Source: Billgrantia campisalis (GTDB lineage: Bacteria > Pseudomonadota > Gammaproteobacteria > Pseudomonadales > Halomonadaceae). From it: a stretch of DNA of 64,000 nt. The stretch spans positions 124,001-188,000 of the forward strand of contig NZ_JABFUC010000008.1 in NCBI RefSeq assembly GCF_022341425.1, given 5' to 3'. Below the pieces are notes generated by a model. It did not search any database. It was given only the letters and a program-made list of their open reading frames with translations, and was not told where the DNA came from. The translations under genes were made by a program, and so were the position numbers. Positions 58,177-64,000 of this stretch are shown here, in pieces. Each line of letters opens with the position of its first letter. Within the stretch, counting starts at the first letter, position 1.

Positions 58177-58745
58177 TGGGCGGCCCTGCTTGGCGAAGCG
58201 GCCGGACGCAGTAGCGCTGCGGCCAGCAGGCTGCCTATTACCCAGCCGGGGTGCAGGCCCACAGCGTAGATCAGCACCGCGGCCGCCGCCGACATGGCCA
58301 GGCTGACTCCCCAGCCGAGGGCAAGGCGTGACTTGTTGAAAAAGTCCCAGGTCAGTTGCGCCATCATCACCATGACCACCGGCACCACCGCCTGGCCCAT
58401 TCCCTGTATCCAACTGATATGGCGGTAGCGGCTGAAAAGACCGAGGAGCAGAATCATCGCCAGGATCATGGGCAGGATCACCGCGGCGACAGCGACGACA
58501 CAGCCGCGCACGCCCGCCACCCGGTAGCCGATATAGCCGGGCATCTTGGTGGCGATGGGGCCTGGCAGGGTGTTGCCGATGGCCAGCACGTCGGCAAAGT
58601 CGTCATCGCTCAACCAGCGATAGCGCTCGACCACTTCCTGGCGGACCAGCGGGATCATGGCGGGGCCTCCACCGAAACCGAGCAGGCCAACGCGGGTGAA
58701 GGCCCAAAACAGGGGCCATAGCTGAGGCGGAGTGGCGGCGCTCAA
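58173..58745 (-). CDS. Chromate transporter (CHR) half protein, first of pair
   Basis: 190 residues, one CHR domain: FWAFTRVGLLGFGGGPAMIPLVRQEVVERYRWLSDDDFADVLAIGNTLPGPIATKMPGYIGYRVAGVRGC. Translation starts at TTG (58745-58743) with GGGAG six bases upstream; no ATG gives a better N-terminus. Short CHR proteins work as pairs of antiparallel halves. First gene of the minus-strand operon, after the divergent gntR promoter region. Confidence 0.87.
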   Translation of the reverse strand: MSAATPPQLWPLFWAFTRVGLLGFGGGPAMIPLVRQEVVERYRWLSDDDFADVLAIGNTLPGPIATKMPGYIGYRVAGVRGCVVAVAAVILPMILAMILLLGLFSRYRHISWIQGMGQAVVPVVMVMMAQLTWDFFNKSRLALGWGVSLAMSAAAAVLIYAVGLHPGWVIGSLLAAALLRPAASPSRAAQ

Positions 58746-58908
58746 GGCTGGCTCCCGGGTAGGTCGACGAAAGTATTAGAAATTGATTTGTTCATGAGTG
58801 ATCTTATTTGAATGATAAAATCGATTATTGAGAACGAAATATAGATTGCCCGGCGAAGATGGGTCAAGCTTGCATCAGACTGAATTTCAGCCAGGGGGAG
58901 GAGGTGAG
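58746..58908. promoter_or_regulatory. AT-rich divergent promoter region, GntR gene and CHR-tct-ggt operon
   Basis: 163 bp, clearly AT-rich in a GC-rich neighbourhood. It contains an imperfect dyad around AATGATAAAATCGATTATT (58811-58829) that could bind the GntR dimer, and TAATAC on the minus strand near 58775 as a possible -10 for the operon. I cannot fix exact promoters. Confidence 0.4.
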
Positions 58909-59577
58909 ATGGCGACATCCGAGCGGACAAGACGAGAGACGACGTCCAGCCGTGTCTACGACATCCTGCGCCAGGACCTGCTCAACGGTCGTTTCGAGGC
59001 CGGGGAGAAGTTGGCGATCAGTGCGCTGAAGGACCACTATGGGGTAGGGCTCAGCCCGCTGCGCGAGGCGCTCAACCGTCTGGCGGCCTACGGGTTGCTG
59101 ATTCAGGAGAATCAGCGGGGGTTTCGTGTGCCGACCATGGCGCGAGAGGAGCTCGAGGATATTGCCGGCATGCGCCGGGAGCTCGAGGGGATGGCCCTTG
59201 AGTGGGCGATTGGTCGGGGTGATGCGGAGTGGGAGTCGGAGCTGTTGGCGGCAGCCCACCGCCTCAAGCGTACCGATCTGGCAGCAGGGCAGGTTGACGA
59301 GTGGGAGCAGCTGCATGCGCGCTTCCACCGGACCCTGGTAGCTCCCTGTGGCTCGGTATGGCTACTGCGCTTCATCGAGCAGCTGCATGACCAGTTTGAC
59401 CGCTACCGTCGACTGGCGCCTGAAGCGCCCGATGTGCGTCGGATTCTGGATGCTCAGCACGAGGAGCTGGTGGAGCTGGCGCTGAAACGCAACACCCGGG
59501 CTGCGCGGGCAGTGATGGAGGATCACGTGCAGCGCTCTTACGAGGTGGCGCTGCAGGGCTTTGCCGAACTCGGCTAA
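58909..59577 (+). CDS. GntR-family transcriptional regulator, FadR/FCD subfamily
   Basis: 222 residues. Winged helix-turn-helix (residues 8-75: VYDILRQDLLNGRFEAGEKLAISALKDHYGVGLSPLREALNRLAAYGLL) followed by an all-helical FCD effector domain (MRRELEGMALEWAI ... LHARFHRTLVAPCGS ... AQHEELVELALKRNTRAARAVMEDHVQRSYE) with metal-binding Asp/His positions. Such proteins sense carboxylic acids. The ATG at 58909 has GGGGGAGGAGG before it. Divergent from the CHR-tct-ggt operon, its likely target. Confidence 0.92.
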   Translation: MATSERTRRETTSSRVYDILRQDLLNGRFEAGEKLAISALKDHYGVGLSPLREALNRLAAYGLLIQENQRGFRVPTMAREELEDIAGMRRELEGMALEWAIGRGDAEWESELLAAAHRLKRTDLAAGQVDEWEQLHARFHRTLVAPCGSVWLLRFIEQLHDQFDRYRRLAPEAPDVRRILDAQHEELVELALKRNTRAARAVMEDHVQRSYEVALQGFAELG

Positions 59578-59671
59578 GGACACGCTGTCGCCATCAGGCA
59601 AGCTGTTCATGTCGATAAGCATCGGGGCGACCCGGTGGCTAAGCGATGCGCCTTGCCCTCCGTTCGCCGAC

Positions 59672-60316
59672 CTAGCCGGCGGTGTTACTCTGCGTCGTTG
59701 GCGGTCTAAGGCGCTCTACGCGCCCACGCAGCCGGGCTTCGAGCGGGCCGAGGTCCACCGGGATATCGCGGGGCCAGCCGGCGGTGAGGACGACCCCGTC
59801 GGCACCGTACTCGGCGGCCTCCACGGGCACCGCCTGGCCATCGAGCCAGGCGCGGGCCTCGGCCTCGCCGGCGAAGTCGACCCTCAGGCGCAGCGCGGTG
59901 CGCTCCACGACCTCGCGGCGCGGGAGCGTCTCCAGGCCCTGGCCGACCGCCTGGGCGTAGGCCCGGGCCAGCCCGCCGGTGCCGAGCTTGGTGCCGCCGA
60001 AGTAGCGGATCACCACGCAGCCTACCTGGCCGAGCCCGCTGCCCTCCAGTACCTGGAACATGGGGCGCCCGGCGGTGCCGCCGGGTTCGCCGTCGTCGGC
60101 AAAGCCGATGGCGGCCTGCTCGCCGGGTGGCCCGGCGATAAAGGCGCTGCAGTGGTGGCTAGCGTTGGGGTGGGTGCGGCGCGCAGCGGCCAGCAGGGTC
60201 TCGAAGGCCGCAGTGTCCGGCGCATGGCAGAGCCAGGCGATGAAGCGGCTCTTCTCCACCTCCAGTTCGCTCTCGCGCCACTCACCGGGCGGGATGTCGG
60301 GAACCGGATAGCGCAT
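59672..60316 (-). CDS. yigZ: IMPACT-family protein YigZ
   Basis: 214 residues. N-terminal UPF0029/IMPACT domain: EVEKSRFIAWLCHAPDTAAFETLL, THPNASHHCSAFIAG, FADDGEPGGTAGRPMFQVLEGSGLGQVGCVVIRYFGGTKLGTGGLARAYAQAV, plus the C-terminal DUF1949 ferredoxin-like domain. Binding of nucleic acid or ribosomes is suspected in the family; function unproven. The ATG overlaps the stop of the upstream S24 protease gene (ATGA), so the two form an operon. The 94 bp between its stop and gntR show nothing obvious. Confidence 0.9.
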   Translation of the reverse strand: MRYPVPDIPPGEWRESELEVEKSRFIAWLCHAPDTAAFETLLAAARRTHPNASHHCSAFIAGPPGEQAAIGFADDGEPGGTAGRPMFQVLEGSGLGQVGCVVIRYFGGTKLGTGGLARAYAQAVGQGLETLPRREVVERTALRLRVDFAGEAEARAWLDGQAVPVEAAEYGADGVVLTAGWPRDIPVDLGPLEARLRGRVERLRPPTTQSNTAG

Positions 60317-60786
60317 CAGTGGGTCAGCTCGCGCTGGCGCACCACGCCCATCACCATGCCGAGCACCTGGATGTCGCTGTTCTTCAGGTAGATCGGCGCC
60401 ATGCTCTCGTTGGCGGGCTGCAGGCGCACGCCGCTCTTCTCGATATAGAGCTTCTTCAGGGTGACCTCCTGCTGGTTGATCAGCACCACCGCGGTTTCGC
60501 CGTTCTCGGCGCTCTCCTGGCGCTCGATGATGATCACGTCGCCATCATAGATGTGGCAGTCGACCATCGAGTCGCCGCGCACGCGCAGGGCGTAGGTGTT
60601 GCGTCGCACCATGCTCGCCGGTGCGCGAACGCTGCCGCCGCTGGGGCAGGCCTCGATGGGCAGGCCGGCCGAGACCTCGCCGAGCAGCGGGACCTCGATC
60701 AGCTCGGTGGCGTCGACGCTGGCCCAGGACTCGGCCAGTGGCAGGTTGGGGCGTCGCTGCAGAAATCGTGTGGAAACCTCAGGCAT
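60316..60786 (-). CDS. LexA/UmuD-like S24 protease without DNA-binding domain
   Basis: 156 residues. Only the LexA/UmuD core: cleavage-site region LLGEVSAGLP with Ala40-Gly41, nucleophile Ser73 in GDSM, general-base Lys111 in EVTLKKLY, and GVRLQPANESMAPI. The first 30 residues (MPEVSTRFLQRRPNLPLAESWASVDATELI) have no helix-turn-helix. The ATG at 60786 has AGGGGAGA in front; an SOS box stands just upstream. No umuC-like polymerase gene adjoins it, so it is either a UmuD-type orphan or another LexA-like self-cleaving switch. Confidence 0.87.
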   Translation of the reverse strand: MPEVSTRFLQRRPNLPLAESWASVDATELIEVPLLGEVSAGLPIEACPSGGSVRAPASMVRRNTYALRVRGDSMVDCHIYDGDVIIIERQESAENGETAVVLINQQEVTLKKLYIEKSGVRLQPANESMAPIYLKNSDIQVLGMVMGVVRQRELTH

Positions 60787-60808
60787 GTGGTGTCTCCCCT
60801 GTCGCAAG

Positions 60809-60828
60809 ACCTGTTGAAATGTACAGGT
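60809..60828. promoter_or_regulatory. LexA (SOS) box before the S24 protease gene
   Basis: CTG (60811-60813), N10, CAG (60824-60826), flanked symmetrically by AC and GT: ACCTG-N10-CAGGT. It starts 25 bp before the ATG of the minus-strand gene. The recA box here has the same CTG-N10-CAG geometry. Confidence 0.75.
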
Positions 60829-60988
60829 GTTTTGCATCATAGCACCGGTCGCGCTGCTGGCAAGTTCCATGGCGCGAAGCAAGCCTTGACCTGCGGCAAG
60901 GGTGGCGCCGGGAGCCGGCCGCATGACTAGCGGGAAAGGCCCATTGCGTGTAGAGTCCGGGCGAAAATCGCCATTCCTGGAGAGTGCC

Positions 60989-61633
60989 TTGAGCCTGCGT
61001 CTACAAGCGCAAAACCTGGCCTGCGAGCGCGACGATCGCTGGCTGTTTCGGGGCCTGGATCTGGACATCCGCGCCGGCGAGATCGTTCGCGTCGAAGGAC
61101 CCAACGGCAGCGGCAAGACCACCCTGCTGAAGATCCTGTCCGGGCAGCTGGCCGACTACGAGGGTGAGCTCTACTGGGACGAGCGTCCGATGCGCCAGGC
61201 GCGCGAGTCTTTCCTGTCCAACCTTCTTTACATGGGGCATGCCCCCGGGGTCAAGGCGGCGCTGACACCGCTGGAAAATCTCGCCTGGTACCAGGCCATG
61301 GCCGGACAGCCGCGGGACGAGGCGGCGCGCTTCGCTGCCCTGGAAGACGTGGGGCTGGCCGGCTTCGAGGACCTGCCGGCAGGGCAGCTCTCCGCCGGCC
61401 AGCAGCGCCGCGTGGCCCTGGCACGCCTGGTGCTCACCCCCCGCCCGCTGTGGGTGCTCGACGAGCCCTTCACCGCCATCGACCGCGACGGCGTGGGCGC
61501 GCTGGAGCAGCGCCTGGTCGAGCATGCCCGCCGGGGCGGCTGCGTGCTGGTGACCACCCACCATGAACTGACGCCCTGCGCCGAGCTGCGCCGTATCCGC
61601 CTGGGCGGGGGAGGTGTCGATGTCGGCAACTGA
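60989..61633 (+). CDS. ccmA: Cytochrome c biogenesis ATP-binding export protein CcmA
   Basis: 214 residues. ABC ATPase: Walker A GPNGSGKTTLLKILSG, signature LSAGQQRRVALARL, Walker B LWVLDEPFTAID, H-loop VLVTTHH. Powers release of holo-CcmE from CcmC with CcmB. The start appears to be TTG at 60989 (preceded by GGAGAG), which gives the family N-terminus L-S-L-R-L-Q-A-Q-N-L; upstream ATG at 60902 and 60923 add residues without family support. Overlaps ccmB by 14 bp. Confidence 0.92.
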   Translation: MSLRLQAQNLACERDDRWLFRGLDLDIRAGEIVRVEGPNGSGKTTLLKILSGQLADYEGELYWDERPMRQARESFLSNLLYMGHAPGVKAALTPLENLAWYQAMAGQPRDEAARFAALEDVGLAGFEDLPAGQLSAGQQRRVALARLVLTPRPLWVLDEPFTAIDRDGVGALEQRLVEHARRGGCVLVTTHHELTPCAELRRIRLGGGGVDVGN

Positions 61634-62360
61634 CGGCTCCTTGAGCGGTGGCGATATGAGTGTCGGGCACGTGGAACCTCAGGGCGGCCTCACGGTCGCA
61701 TTCTGCGCCACCCTGAAGCGCGACCTGGTGCTGATGCTGCGCCGTCGCAGCGAGGTGATGAATCCGCTGGTGTTCTTCGCCATCGTGATCACGCTCTTTC
61801 CGATCGGCATCTCGCCCGACCCGCAGCTGCTGGCGGCGATTGCCCCGGGGCTGCTGTGGGTGGCGGCGCTGCTGGCGGCGCTGCTGTCGCTGGACAGTCT
61901 GTTTCGCGCCGACTATGACGACGGCTCCCTGGAGCAGCTGCTGCTGACGCCGCAGCCCCTGGCGCTGCTGACCCTGGCCAAGGTGGCGGTGCACTGGCTG
62001 CTGACCGGCCTGCCCCTGGCGCTGATGGCGCCGCTGCTGGGTATCATGCTGGCACTGCCCGCGGGCAGCTACCTGGTGCTGGCGCTGTCGCTGGCGCTGG
62101 GTACGGCCAGCCTGAGCCTGATCGGTGCCATCGGAGCGGCGCTGACGGTAGGCCTGTCGCGGGGCGGGGTGCTGCTCTCGCTGCTGGTGCTGCCGCTTTA
62201 CATCCCGGTGCTGATCTTCGGCGCCGGTGCCGTGCAAGCCGCCATCCTGGGTGACGGTATCATGGCGCATCTGGCGATTCTCGGCGCCCTGCTGTCGCTG
62301 GCACTCTGCCTGGCGCCCTGGGCGATTGCAGCTTCGCTGCGCATCAGTATCAACGGTTGA
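61620..62360 (+). CDS. ccmB: Heme exporter protein CcmB
   Basis: 246 residues with six membrane helices. CcmB pattern: ATLKRDLVLMLRRRSEVMNPLVFFAIVITLFPIGISP, DYDDGSLEQLLLTPQPLALLTLAKVAVHWL, LPLYIPVLIFGAG. The start is ATG 61620, after GGAGG, overlapping ccmA; a GTG two codons earlier and the in-frame ATG at 61656 (MSVGHVEPQGG) are alternatives. The first 20 or so residues are longer than in E. coli CcmB (220). Confidence 0.92.
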   Translation: MSATDGSLSGGDMSVGHVEPQGGLTVAFCATLKRDLVLMLRRRSEVMNPLVFFAIVITLFPIGISPDPQLLAAIAPGLLWVAALLAALLSLDSLFRADYDDGSLEQLLLTPQPLALLTLAKVAVHWLLTGLPLALMAPLLGIMLALPAGSYLVLALSLALGTASLSLIGAIGAALTVGLSRGGVLLSLLVLPLYIPVLIFGAGAVQAAILGDGIMAHLAILGALLSLALCLAPWAIAASLRISING

Positions 62361-62374
62361 GAGGTTGACGAGGC

Positions 62375-63115
62375 ATGTGGGCCTTCATAAATAAGTTGCG
62401 ATCCCCCAAGTGGTTCTATGCCATCAGCGCCCGCCTGCAGCCCTGGTTCTGGGCCGCGGCGCTGCTCCTTATCGGGACCGGTACGATCTGGGGGCTGGCC
62501 TTCGCGCCGGCCGATTACCAGCAGGGCAACAGCTTCCGCATCATCTATGTCCACGTGCCGGCGGCCTTCCTGGCGCAGTCGATCTTCGTTTCCATGGCGA
62601 TCACGGGCCTGGTGTTCATGGTCTGGAAGATCAAGATCTGCGATATGGCGGCGGCGATGATGGCGCCGCTGGGCGCCGCCATGACCTTTATCGCACTGTT
62701 CTCCGGGGCGGTCTGGGGCGTCCCCACCTGGGGCACCTGGTGGATGTGGGACGCGCGCCTGACCTCGATGCTGATCCTGCTGTTCCTCTACCTGGGCGTG
62801 ATCGCCCTGCGCGGCGCCTTCACCAGCCGCGACAGCGCCTCCCGGGCCGCCTCGGTGCTGGCCATGGTGGGGGTCATCAACATCCCGATCATCAAGTATT
62901 CCGTCGACTGGTGGTACACCCTGCACCAGCCGGCCACCTTCACCATCACCGGCCGCGCCGCCATGCCCATGGAGATGTGGGCGCCGCTGCTGATCATGGT
63001 GCTGGGGTTCTACAGTTTCTTCATCGCCCTGACCCTGACCCGCGTACGCAGCGAGATCCTGCGCCGCGAGTCCAACAAGCACTGGGTCCGTGAACTGGCC
63101 GGGGAGACACGCTGA
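62375..63115 (+). CDS. ccmC: Heme exporter protein CcmC
   Basis: 246 residues with six membrane helices. Heme-handling tryptophan motif in [12 protein letters not shown] and two flanking His ([13 protein letters not shown] and [13 protein letters not shown]). Loads heme on CcmE at the periplasmic face. Overlaps ccmD by one base. Confidence 0.96.
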   Translation: MWAFINKLRSPKWFYAISARLQPWFWAAALLLIGTGTIWGLAFAPADYQQGNSFRIIYVHVPAAFLAQSIFVSMAITGLVFMVWKIKICDMAAAMMAPLGAAMTFIALFSGAVWGVPTWGTWWMWDARLTSMLILLFLYLGVIALRGAFTSRDSASRAASVLAMVGVINIPIIKYSVDWWYTLHQPATFTITGRAAMPMEMWAPLLIMVLGFYSFFIALTLTRVRSEILRRESNKHWVRELAGETR

Positions 63116-63354
63116 TGGCCTTCGATACCCTCCAGGAATTTTTCGCCATGGGCGGCCATGCCCCCTATGTCTGGTCGGCCTGGGGTCTGACCGCGGCCCT
63201 GCTGCTGGGCTGCGTGCTGCATGCCCGCGCCGAACGCCGCCAGCTGCTGCGCCAACTCGAGCGCCGCGTCAGGCGCGAAGGCCGGCTGGCGGCAGACCCC
63301 GCCAGGGCGACACCGATTCAACATGACAGTGGTGGATATACCAATGACGCCTAA
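63115..63354 (+). CDS. ccmD: Heme exporter protein CcmD
   Basis: 79 residues, one membrane helix: FFAMGGHAPYVWSAWGLTAALLLGCVL followed by a charged Arg/Glu cytoplasmic tail. Small subunit of CcmABCD. It overlaps ccmC by one base and ccmE by 11 bp. Confidence 0.92.
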   Translation: MAFDTLQEFFAMGGHAPYVWSAWGLTAALLLGCVLHARAERRQLLRQLERRVRREGRLAADPARATPIQHDSGGYTNDA

Positions 63355-63856
63355 ACGCAAGCAAAAACTGTTCGTGATCCTCGGGCTGGTCTCCCTCGCG
63401 GCAGTGGCCGTGGGGCTGACGCTCTATGCCCTGCGGGCCAACATCAACCTGTTCTTCAGCCCCATCGAGATCGCCGCCGGCGATGCGCCCTTTGAACGTC
63501 AGATCCGCGCCGGCGGCATGGTGCGCGAAGGCTCGGTCTACCGTAACCCCGACAGCCTCGATGTGGAGTTCACCGTCACCGACTATGTGGAGGACCTGCG
63601 CGTCTCCTATAGTGGTATCCTGCCCGACCTGTTCCGCGAAGGGCAGGGCGTGGTGGTGGTCGGCCAGCTGTACCAGGATGGCATGTTCCGTGCCGACCAG
63701 GTGCTGGCGCGCCACGACGAGAACTACATGCCGCCCGAGGTCGCCGACGCTCTGGAAGCCGCCGGCTATTCGCCCGCCGACTTCCAGCAGAAGGCGGCCA
63801 AGGTGGCCGAGCGTATCGAAAAGCAAGAGGAAGGTAACGGCGCAAGCCAGTACTGA
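63344..63856 (+). CDS. ccmE: Periplasmic heme chaperone CcmE
   Basis: 170 residues. N-terminal signal anchor (KLFVILGLVSLAAVAVGLTLYAL), OB-fold core (GGMVREGSVYRNPDSLDVEFTVTD), and the heme-binding H-x-x-x-Y: His124 and Tyr128 in LARHDENYMPPEV. Start at the ATG 63344 (MTPKRKQK); another at 63323 adds seven residues. Overlaps ccmD. Confidence 0.95.
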   Translation: MTPKRKQKLFVILGLVSLAAVAVGLTLYALRANINLFFSPIEIAAGDAPFERQIRAGGMVREGSVYRNPDSLDVEFTVTDYVEDLRVSYSGILPDLFREGQGVVVVGQLYQDGMFRADQVLARHDENYMPPEVADALEAAGYSPADFQQKAAKVAERIEKQEEGNGASQY

Positions 63857-63868
63857 CCCGGAGTGCCC

Positions 63869-64000
63869 ATGCAGATCCTGATGATTCCCGAAATCGGCCA
63901 CTTTGCCCTGGTCATTGCCCTGCTTTTCGCAGTGACCCAGTCGGTACTGCCGCTGGTTGGCGCCTCGCTGCGCCGGCCGCTGCTGATGGCCTATGCCCGG
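63869..64000 (+). CDS. ccmF: Cytochrome c-type biogenesis protein CcmF, N-terminal fragment
   Basis: First 44 codons, cut by the window end. MQILMIPEIGHFALVIALLFAVTQSVLPLVGA resembles the CcmF start (MIPELGxxALxLAL), a first membrane helix. Position directly after ccmE (12-bp gap) confirms it. CcmF is the heme lyase that attaches heme to apocytochrome. Confidence 0.9.
   Translation, partial: MQILMIPEIGHFALVIALLFAVTQSVLPLVGASLRRPLLMAYAR

Noticed and set aside
60316..60786. Calling this gene lexA
   Set aside because: No N-terminal helix-turn-helix in the product or in the upstream frame, so it cannot be the SOS repressor itself.

Overview
The window reads as a contiguous piece of chromosome from a GC-rich, aerobic, type-IV-piliated gammaproteobacterium, most likely a member of the Halomonadaceae (Halomonas and relatives). 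This rests on gene order. Several blocks match the order I know from Pseudomonas (hslU-hslV-SPOR-argS-priA-rpmE-maeB-ponA-pilMNOPQ-aroK-aroB-gltB-gltD, and sRNA-fdxA-mutS-pncC-recA-recX-alaS-lysC-csrA-tRNA-Ser-tRNA-Arg). A sodium-pumping oxaloacetate decarboxylase and a TTT-type tricarboxylate transporter fit a halophilic or marine relative. Genus is an inference; no rRNA is present.

Layout: 1-1.3 kb ppk1 (partial) and hemB; 1.5-2.2 kb elbB; 2.4-7.8 kb, minus strand, a ubiquinone block (ubiE-ubiJ-ubiB), hisE and the Tat export operon (tatA-tatB-tatC); 7.8-9.7 kb hslVU; 10-14.7 kb SPOR protein, argS, priA; 14.9-16.6 kb rpmE and malic enzyme; 16.7-19.3 kb ponA, divergent from pilMNOPQ-aroK-aroB (19.5-26.1 kb); 26.5-32.6 kb glutamate synthase gltB-gltD; 32.9-36.9 kb pyrG-kdsA-eno; 37.1-37.3 kb a CsrA-sequestering (RsmZ/CsrB type) small RNA; 37.3-42.8 kb fdxA, mutS, pncC, recA-recX; 43.2-47.6 kb alaS, lysC, csrA; 47.7-48.1 kb tRNA-Ser and two tRNA-Arg; 48.2-49.3 kb dusC; 49.4-52.9 kb oadG-oadA-oadB; 53-59.6 kb an accessory minus-strand operon (two half-size chromate transporters, tctC-tctB-tctA, a gamma-glutamyltransferase) with a divergent GntR/FCD regulator; 59.7-60.8 kb an SOS-box-controlled LexA/UmuD-like S24 protease gene overlapping an IMPACT-family gene; 61-64 kb cytochrome c maturation ccmA-F (ccmF cut off).

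The most interesting non-coding content is (i) the small RNA at about 37083-37266, with 12 GGA motifs, hairpin loops carrying GGA, a strong terminator, and a GacA-type upstream palindrome about 180 bp before it, in the same fdxA neighbourhood as Pseudomonas rsmZ and with csrA itself 10 kb away; (ii) a roughly 100-bp dispersed repeat, three copies in the same orientation (2.3, 32.6 and 37.8 kb), whose nested stems differ between copies by compensatory changes, so a folded RNA or DNA is under selection; (iii) an SOS box in front of the HTH-less S24 protease; (iv) an in-frame tandem duplication of the gltB 3' end, including its stop codon. Most of the window is housekeeping sequence.
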